Below the pieces are notes generated by a model. It did not search any database, was not told the origin of the DNA, and saw nothing but the letters and a program-made list of their open reading frames with translations. 64,000 bases of DNA, taken from Escherichia boydii. Its GTDB lineage: Bacteria > Pseudomonadota > Gammaproteobacteria > Enterobacterales > Enterobacteriaceae. The translations under genes were made by a program, and so were the position numbers. Positions 58,058-64,000 of the stretch are shown piece by piece. Every line of letters begins with the position of its first letter. The first letter of the stretch is position 1. The stretch is from contig CP169086.1 of NCBI GenBank assembly GCA_041890495.1, positions 5,084,001 to 5,148,000 on the forward strand, given 5' to 3'.

Positions 58058-58133
58058 TGGTGGGTGATGACGGGATCGAACCGCCGACCCCCTCCTTGTA
58101 AGGGAGGTGCTCTCCCAGCTGAGCTAATCACCC
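58058..58133 (-). tRNA. valU: tRNA-Val(TAC), first copy of the operon
   Basis: 76 nt, identical to the copy at 57816-57891. First in the transcript, directly after a strong promoter. Confidence 0.95.
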
Positions 58134-58150
58134 CCGCTGTGTGGAGTCGC

Positions 58151-58178
58151 ATTATAGGGAGAGTTCAAAATGAGTCAA
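58151..58178 (-). promoter_or_regulatory. Promoter of the Val/Lys tRNA operon
   Basis: Minus strand TTGACT, 16 nt, TATAAT, then the GC-rich GCGACTCC. The near-consensus hexamers and GC discriminator fit a stringently controlled tRNA promoter. Confidence 0.85.
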
Positions 58179-58391
58179 CGCATTTTCTAAAGAAATTGTT
58201 CGTTCGTCGTAAATTTAAGCAAGATGATCGCAAAACAGACCGTGTTGCGCAATTTGTCAACGAAAACAATAATGCGTAAGGTAGAAACCCGAACTACATT
58301 GAGGAATCAGGCGGGAGTGATAGAATATCGCCCACTTAATTTTTCCAGGATTTGCCGGTTGTCGGCATCTTTCTAAACGTAAGGCCATTTC

Positions 58392-59807
58392 ATGAAAATC
58401 AAAACTCGCTTCGCGCCAAGCCCAACAGGCTATCTGCACGTTGGCGGCGCGCGTACTGCTCTTTACTCCTGGCTTTTTGCACGTAACCACGGCGGTGAGT
58501 TCGTGCTGCGTATTGAAGACACCGATCTTGAGCGTTCCACGCCGGAAGCTATCGAAGCCATTATGGATGGCATGAACTGGCTGAGCCTGGAGTGGGATGA
58601 AGGTCCGTACTACCAGACCAAACGTTTTGATCGCTACAACGCGGTGATCGATCAGATGCTGGAAGAGGGCACTGCTTATAAATGCTATTGCTCTAAAGAG
58701 CGCCTGGAAGCGCTGCGCGAAGAGCAAATGGCGAAAGGTGAGAAGCCGCGTTATGACGGTCGCTGCCGCCACAGCCATGAGCATCATGCTGATGATGAAC
58801 CGTGTGTTGTACGTTTTGCTAACCCGCAGGAAGGTTCTGTTGTTTTTGACGATCAGATCCGTGGTCCGATCGAGTTCAGCAACCAGGAACTGGACGATCT
58901 TATTATCCGCCGTACCGATGGTTCCCCAACCTATAACTTCTGTGTGGTTGTCGATGACTGGGATATGGAAATCACCCACGTTATCCGTGGCGAAGACCAT
59001 ATCAACAACACGCCACGCCAGATCAACATTCTTAAGGCCCTGAAAGCGCCGGTGCCGGTTTACGCGCACGTTTCTATGATCAATGGCGATGACGGTAAAA
59101 AACTGTCCAAACGTCACGGGGCAGTCAGCGTAATGCAGTATCGTGATGACGGTTATTTGCCAGAAGCACTGCTGAACTATCTGGTGCGTCTGGGCTGGTC
59201 CCACGGCGATCAGGAAATCTTCACTCGTGAAGAGATGATCAAATACTTCACTTTGAATGCCGTCAGCAAATCTGCCAGTGCGTTCAACACCGACAAGCTG
59301 CTGTGGCTGAACCATCACTACATTAACGCGCTGCCGCCGGAGTATGTTGCTACTCACTTACAGTGGCACATTGAGCAGGAAAATATCGATACCCGTAACG
59401 GCCCGCAGCTGGCTGATCTGGTGAAACTGCTGGGCGAACGCTGCAAGACGCTGAAAGAGATGGCACAGAGCTGCCGTTATTTCTACGAAGATTTTGCTGA
59501 GTTCGATGCCGACGCCGCGAAAAAACATCTGCGTCCGGTAGCGCGTCAGCCGCTGGAAGTGGTTCGTGACAAACTGGCCGCGATTACTGACTGGACCGCT
59601 GAAAACGTTCATCACGCTATTCAGGCGACGGCGGATGAGCTGGAAGTGGGTATGGGTAAAGTTGGTATGCCGCTGCGTGTCGCCGTAACCGGTGCGGGGC
59701 AGTCTCCAGCACTGGATGTTACCGTTCACGCAATTGGTAAGACCCGCAGTATCGAGCGTATCAACAAAGCGCTGGATTTTATTGCTGAACGCGAAAATCA
59801 GCAGTAA
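58392..59807 (+). CDS. gltX: GltX, glutamyl-tRNA synthetase
   Basis: 471 residues. Class I motifs [12 protein letters not shown] (HIGH) and KLSKRHG (KMSKS). A zinc-binding set lies at [11 protein letters not shown] and CRHSHEHH. Charges tRNA-Glu. Divergent from the valU-lysV tRNA operon, as in K-12. E. coli type, flanked on both sides by backbone-type sequence. Confidence 0.97.
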
Positions 59808-59826
59808 TTAGCGTGTAAAAAGATAA

Positions 59827-59857
59827 ACGGCAGGAGATAATATCCTGCCGTTTTTTT
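59827..59857. terminator. Bidirectional terminator between gltX and yfeD
   Basis: ACGGCAGGA and TCCTGCCGT stem with a GATAATA loop, then seven T. It reaches into the yfeD stop codon. Confidence 0.88.
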
Positions 59858-60248
59858 ATGCCTCTTTTTCCGCGATACCGAGACGCGTAAGAAAGCCGTG
59901 AATGCCTTCGCGTTTTAATAAGACGTCCAGACGCTTCTGCTCTGACGGAGTCATACTCTCCAGCGTATCAATAATGCCTGAGGGCAGGTTTGAAATGGGT
60001 TCACTGTAGGAAGCAGTGGCCTCCGCGAGATGGTAAACCGCATGACGGTTGCGGATCGCCGGGAGGCTCATAATATGTTCCTTCACGCGCGCATCGACAT
60101 GAATGAGCCGCGCGCGACCGCCTTTCACGCCGTTGAGCCCTTCGGTTTTCCACCCCTGCTGGCGTATCCAACGATTAACCGTTTGCCTGGCGACGCCCAA
60201 ACTCTCCGCCAGCTCTTCCGTGGTCATTTTGCTCCGTAATCTTTTCAT
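59856..60248 (-). CDS. yfeD: YfeD, DUF1323 HTH protein
   Basis: 130 residues. N-terminal HTH (TTEELAESLGVARQTVNRWIR) followed by GVKGGRARLIHVD, the DUF1323 pattern. The C-terminal half is helical (MTPSEQKRLDVLLKREGI). Paralogue of YfeC directly upstream (1-nt gap). Probably DNA-binding; target unknown. The middle is diverged from K-12. Confidence 0.9.
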   Translation of the reverse strand: MKRLRSKMTTEELAESLGVARQTVNRWIRQQGWKTEGLNGVKGGRARLIHVDARVKEHIMSLPAIRNRHAVYHLAEATASYSEPISNLPSGIIDTLESMTPSEQKRLDVLLKREGIHGFLTRLGIAEKEA

Positions 60249-60249
60249 A

Positions 60250-60612
60250 TCAGTCCCGATCGCGTATCCCTAAACGTTGCAACAAGCCGGTGATCCCTTC
60301 CCGTAATAACAGCGATGTCATCTGCTTCTGCTCTTCCGGCGTCATTTCATTAGCCAGCGTCAGGAGTAGGGTGTGAAGCGAACGGTCATGGCTGGTGCCT
60401 TCTGGCAGTTCGGACGTTTCGCTTGCCCGACGTGCGCTGCGGATAAAGTCACGGACTTTTTCGTTCACATGCACCAGTCGGGCTTTGCCACCCTGGACGC
60501 CAGGTTTTGGTGACGTTGTCCAGCCTTCCTTGCGTACCCATTTATTAATGGTCTGGCGGCTATAGCCGGTCAGTCTGGCAAGTTCATCTGGTGTCATCCT
60601 CTCCTTGAACAT
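60250..60612 (-). CDS. yfeC: YfeC, DUF1323 HTH protein
   Basis: 120 residues. HTH MTPDELARLTGYSRQTINKWVR, then GVQGGKARLVHVNEKV, and MTPEEQKQMTSLLLREGI near the end. Same layout as YfeD, so an old tandem duplication. Divergent from the tRNA-Ala pair. Function unknown. Backbone type. Confidence 0.9.
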   Translation of the reverse strand: MFKERMTPDELARLTGYSRQTINKWVRKEGWTTSPKPGVQGGKARLVHVNEKVRDFIRSARRASETSELPEGTSHDRSLHTLLLTLANEMTPEEQKQMTSLLLREGITGLLQRLGIRDRD

Positions 60613-60771
60613 AACAATTCCCTGAATGTATGTGGGTCTATTAGTAGTTCATTTTATAACACCACTTTACAGGAAACCGTGACATGAATAACTACTGAAT
60701 GCGAGCGGTTTTCCAAAATTGTTCATTTGCCTGATTTTTCAGCGATTGAAACTACACGTTGCAATTTGCCG

Positions 60772-60800
60772 TTGACACATTCGGGCGGAATTCATATGAT
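60772..60800 (+). promoter_or_regulatory. Promoter of the tRNA-Ala pair
   Basis: TTGACA, 17 nt, TATGAT, then GCCGCCCG. The GC discriminator is typical of stable-RNA promoters. It stands 32 bp before the first tRNA-Ala. Confidence 0.88.
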
Positions 60801-60832
60801 GCCGCCCGTCAACTCGACAAGCTTTACGTGAC

Positions 60833-60908
<76 letters not shown>

Positions 60909-60947
60909 AATTTTGCACCCAGCAAACTTGGTACGTAAACGCATCGT

Positions 60948-61023
<76 letters not shown>

Positions 61024-61030
61024 AATTTCC

Positions 61031-61060
61031 AACCCTCGCTGCAAAGCGGGGGTTTTTTTT
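61031..61060 (+). terminator. Terminator of the tRNA-Ala operon
   Basis: AACCCTCGCT and AGCGGGGGTT form a 10-bp stem with loop GCAA, followed by eight T. Confidence 0.88.
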
Positions 61061-61236
61061 GTCTGTATGTAACGCCCGTTACCGCATTTTGTTATCAAAA
61101 AGAAGGTATTCCTGTACCTCTCCTCAATCGAAATCAATAAACCAGTCTATAAATAGACTTGAACTTGATTCGCGAAATTAATAAACCTATTATCCATCCG
61201 GTCAATGGTTCTCCCGGAAAATAATGTCCCTGATTA

Positions 61237-63426
61237 ATGAATAAAAAAACGTATAATAATGTAAAGATATTTATGATTGCCCTGGCACTTTGCCTGATTT
61301 CGGTACCCGTCTCCCGTTATCTTTCTCCACGCGCAATTGTTAATGGTCACGACGTTTATTTAGCATGGTTACCTTTAAGCGTAATGCTCGCGGTAATACT
61401 GCTATTTGGACGCAGGGCTATTCTTCCCATTGTGTTAGGTTTTACTGTCACTAATTTATTTTACGTTAATTTAGCACCGCTACAATATTCAGTTTTACTG
61501 TTCTGTCAGACCTTTGCGCTTTTCGCGGCGTGCGGCCTGCTACGTCTCATGCTGGGCAAGCGCTGGCGTCACAGCATCCCTAACAAGCACATCGGGCTAC
61601 GTATATTCTGGCTCGGTTTTATCGTGCCGTTAGGTATTAAACTTTCGATGTATTTGGCAGGCTATTTATTTGATTTTCCGGTGACTATTTCCACCTTTTT
61701 CGGCGAAGGAACGGTAATTTATAACGTTGTGGATATACAAAGCCTGATATGTGCGGCATTGATTTTCACCATGATGTTCTATTACCCATTAAGAATGATA
61801 ATTAATCCTCGTTATGCCATCACCTTCTGGCGGCGAAGCGTGAAGCCTGTGTTTTATCACAAGAATCTATTATTTATATTTGTCTGGCTGATGCTTTTAG
61901 GCTTCATTCTCGTCATTTTATGTGGTCCTTTTGAATCTCCCGTCATTGCGGGTTATTTGATGCCGCTGATTTTTATTCTTTTTACCTTAGCGATAAGCCG
62001 ACTGACCTATGCGTTGATTTCTCTGCTGTGGGCGGTATCTGCGCTCCTGCTGTTGACCTACAACTACAACTTCCTTAACGGGGTGGAATCGGGCCATTCG
62101 CTCTCCTTTATCCTTTCCGTGTTGATCTCTTTCGCCATCTGCTTACTTTACATGTCGCGAATTTACCAGCGCAGCGAGTGGCTGAAGCGGGGCTGGCAGG
62201 ACAGGGCGCTAACCGATCCTCTTACCGGTTTGCCCAATATTCGTGCGCTGGAGGATTACCTTGAGATCCATCCGGATGCCAAAGTGTGCATTCTGCGCAT
62301 GGATAACCTGGAGTTTTTGAGCCGCCACTACGGGATTATCATGCGGGTCCACTGCAAAAGAACGATCGCCACGTCGCTTCAGCCGCTCCTGCAAAAAGAT
62401 GAGCTGCTCTTCCAGCTGCCCGGAAGCGAGCTGGTGCTGGTATTGCTCGGGCCGGAAATTGCTGAACGTCTCCAGCATATGGTCGATCGGCTCAACAGCA
62501 ATAAAATTTTCTGGAACAACACCGGGCTGGATATTGAGTTTGGCGCGTCCTGGGGAATGGTCGAAAACGGCGAAAACCTGCATCACACGCTGGGGCAACT
62601 GAGCTGGCTGGCAGAACAGGCCTGCGGAGAGCAAAACGTACTCGCGCTCACGAATAGCCTTGAGGCGGCCTCAGGACAAACGACAGAGCGTGTCCTGATG
62701 CTGGCGCGGATTAAGCATGCCCTGGATGCGGGGCAGTTCCATTTGTATGCGCAGCCGATCCAGAAGGCGGACGGGAGCGGCTACTACGAAATTCTGGCGC
62801 GTATGGAGAGCGAGGGCGAGATCTTCACTCCTGACCGCTTTATTCCGCTGATTGCGCAGTTCAACCTCAGCCACAGGTTTGATATGTGCGTCATGGAAAA
62901 ATTACTGGTGTGGCTGCGCGATAACCCTGCACCGCACGCTGGCGCCCGTTTTTCCGTCAACCTGATGCCGCTTACGCTGATGCAAAAAGAGGTGGCGACC
63001 GAGATTTGCGCGCTATTTGAACGGTACGGTGTGGCACCTCAGGCCGTCGTGATTGAGATTACCGAAGAGCAGGCATTCTCCAATTCAGGCTCGAGTATAA
63101 ACAATATTCAGCAGCTGCGGGATTATGGTTTCCGGATTGCTATCGATGATTTTGGTACTGGCTACGCTAACTATGAGCGTCTCAGACGCCTGCAGGCGGA
63201 CATCATTAAAATCGACGGCTGCTTTGTGAAAGACATTTGTACAGACGACATGGATGCCATGATCGTGCAGTCGATGTGTAATCTGGCGAAGACGAAATCG
63301 CTGTGCGTCGTAGCGGAATACGTCGAAACACCGGCGCAGCGGGAGATGCTCCTTCGCTTCGGTGTGGATTACCTGCAGGGCTACCTGATAGGCAAACCCA
63401 AACCGCTGGAAGAATTGCGGGCATAA
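61237..63426 (+). CDS. pdeA: PdeA (YfeA), membrane c-di-GMP phosphodiesterase with degenerate GGDEF
   Basis: 729 residues. About eight membrane helices (MASE1-like) to residue 310, a GGDEF-like domain (PLTGLPNIRALEDYL) whose GGDEF signature is lost (LPGSELVLVLLG), and an EAL domain from about 480. The EAL domain keeps EILARME near 518, NLMPLT, EITEEQAF and DDFGTGYANYERL near 635-648. The phosphodiesterase half should work; the cyclase half should not. Lowers c-di-GMP, affecting motility and biofilm. Backbone type. Confidence 0.92.
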   Translation: MNKKTYNNVKIFMIALALCLISVPVSRYLSPRAIVNGHDVYLAWLPLSVMLAVILLFGRRAILPIVLGFTVTNLFYVNLAPLQYSVLLFCQTFALFAACGLLRLMLGKRWRHSIPNKHIGLRIFWLGFIVPLGIKLSMYLAGYLFDFPVTISTFFGEGTVIYNVVDIQSLICAALIFTMMFYYPLRMIINPRYAITFWRRSVKPVFYHKNLLFIFVWLMLLGFILVILCGPFESPVIAGYLMPLIFILFTLAISRLTYALISLLWAVSALLLLTYNYNFLNGVESGHSLSFILSVLISFAICLLYMSRIYQRSEWLKRGWQDRALTDPLTGLPNIRALEDYLEIHPDAKVCILRMDNLEFLSRHYGIIMRVHCKRTIATSLQPLLQKDELLFQLPGSELVLVLLGPEIAERLQHMVDRLNSNKIFWNNTGLDIEFGASWGMVENGENLHHTLGQLSWLAEQACGEQNVLALTNSLEAASGQTTERVLMLARIKHALDAGQFHLYAQPIQKADGSGYYEILARMESEGEIFTPDRFIPLIAQFNLSHRFDMCVMEKLLVWLRDNPAPHAGARFSVNLMPLTLMQKEVATEICALFERYGVAPQAVVIEITEEQAFSNSGSSINNIQQLRDYGFRIAIDDFGTGYANYERLRRLQADIIKIDGCFVKDICTDDMDAMIVQSMCNLAKTKSLCVVAEYVETPAQREMLLRFGVDYLQGYLIGKPKPLEELRA

Positions 63427-63455
63427 AAAAACCGGGAGCCAGGCTCCCGGTTTTT
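63425..63455. terminator. Bidirectional terminator between pdeA and nupC
   Basis: AAAAAACCGGGAGCC and GGCTCCCGGTTTTT pair with a 1-2 nt loop. Confidence 0.88.
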
Positions 63456-63470
63456 GTTTAACGCTAAAGG

Positions 63471-64000
63471 TTACAGCACCAGTGCTGCGATTGACGCAGA
63501 CAGCACACTCACCAGGGTAGAGCCGTAAACCAGCTTCAGACCGAAGCGAGAAACCACGTTACCTTGCTCTTCATTCAGGCCTTTAACTGCACCTGCGATA
63601 ATCCCGATTGAAGAGAAGTTAGCGAAGGAAACCAGGAACACAGAGATGATGCCTTCAGCACGCGGAGAGAGCGTGGAAGCAATTTTCTGCAGATCCATCA
63701 TCGCAACGAACTCGTTGGAAACCAGTTTGGTCGCCATGATACTGCCCACTTGCAGTGCTTCACTGGAAGGAACACCCATCACCCATGCAATCGGATAGAA
63801 GATGTAGCCCAGGATGCCCTGGAAGGAGATGCTGTAGCCAAACCAGCCAGTAACGGTGGCAAACAGTGCGTTCAGCGCGGCGATCAGGGCGATAAAGCCA
63901 ATCAGCATCGCGGCAACGATAATGGCAACTTTGAAACCTGCCAGAATGTATTCACCCAGCATTTCGAAGAAGCTCTGACCTTCGTGCAGGTTGGACATCT
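63471..64000 (-). CDS. nupC: NupC, nucleoside:proton symporter, C-terminal part, runs off the right edge
   Basis: The last 175 or so residues of the 400-residue concentrative nucleoside transporter. Membrane segments and the C-terminal binding motif [12 protein letters not shown] and FANFSSIGI are visible. Takes up pyrimidine nucleosides and adenosine with protons. The start lies beyond the window; the internal ATG at 63998 is not the true start. Too conserved to assign to either sequence type. Confidence 0.93.

Noticed and set aside
57816..58133. Three near-identical 76-bp repeats with different spacers, CRISPR-like at first sight
   Set aside because: They fold as tRNA-Val genes with encoded CCA; repeats are too long and few, and no cas genes are present.
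58257..59357. Minus-strand open frame of 366 codons opposite gltX
   Set aside because: Antisense shadow of a highly conserved gene; no domain, low-complexity composition, no RBS.

Overview
This window is chromosomal DNA of an enterobacterium. It follows the Escherichia coli K-12 core map of the nupC to bepA/yfgD region: yfeA, alaXW, yfeCD, gltX, valUXY-lysV, xap, yfeR/yfeH, ligA-zipA, cysZK, ptsHI-crr, cysPUWAM, amiA-hemF, maeB, talA-tktB, aegA-narQ, acrD, dapE, purC-dapA, perM-bepA. Two kinds of sequence alternate. One kind encodes proteins that I recall as identical or nearly identical to E. coli K-12 (for example DapA, DapE, AcrD, CysP, Crr, LigA, GltX). The other is more GC-rich at third codon positions and encodes diverged orthologues of the Enterobacter/Klebsiella type (TmcA, YpfJ, AegA, NarQ, NudK, XapABR, PdeA and the whole left end). 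The switches fall inside or at the ends of conserved genes. These similarities come from memory, not from a search.

Layout. 1-4.56 kb (backbone type): an accessory catabolic operon, read leftwards, of a chitobiose-type PTS EIIC, an aspartylglucosaminidase-like Ntn hydrolase and an M17 aminopeptidase. It is divergent from a transposase-derived helix-turn-helix gene and is followed by yfgD. 4.7-11.2 kb (E. coli type): bepA (broken), perM, bcp, gcvR, dapA, bamC, purC. 11.3-14.95 kb (backbone): ypfJ, tmcA, ypfH. 14.95-20.5 kb (mostly E. coli type): ypfN, dapE, yffB, the 19-codon ypfM, acrD. 20.5-26.2 kb (backbone): narQ (broken 3' end), aegA, nudK, ypfG. 26.2-31.7 kb (E. coli type): tktB, talA, maeB. 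31.7-32.3 kb: backbone 3' half of hemF. 32.3-53 kb (E. coli type): rest of hemF, amiA, ypeA, yfeZYX, cysPUWAM, yfeS, yfeK, pdxK (22-bp deletion), crr-ptsI-ptsH, cysK, cysZ, zipA, ligA, ypeB, yfeH. 53-58 kb (backbone): yfeR, a flxA-like gene, xapABR and the Lys/Val tRNA cluster. 58.3-59.8 kb: gltX (E. coli type). 59.8-64 kb (backbone): yfeD, yfeC, two tRNA-Ala genes, pdeA and the nupC 3' part.

Where K-12 carries extra blocks (hyf between bcp and perM, eut between maeB and hemF, ucpA-murRQP-yfeW between yfeX and cysP), this window has only short backbone-type junctions with REP-like repeats. Single-base homopolymer indels cluster at several switch points (bepA, ypfN, narQ, hemF/amiA). The window is therefore either a true inter-genus recombinant or a chimeric assembly of mixed reads, and the sequence alone cannot decide.

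Functionally, most genes are housekeeping: lysine/diaminopimelate and purine synthesis, cysteine and sulfate assimilation, the PTS phosphorelay, outer-membrane assembly, DNA ligation, cell division, the pentose phosphate pathway and tRNA charging. The most interesting accessory system is the left-end operon, which looks fitted to take up and split a GlcNAc-asparagine-type glycoconjugate.
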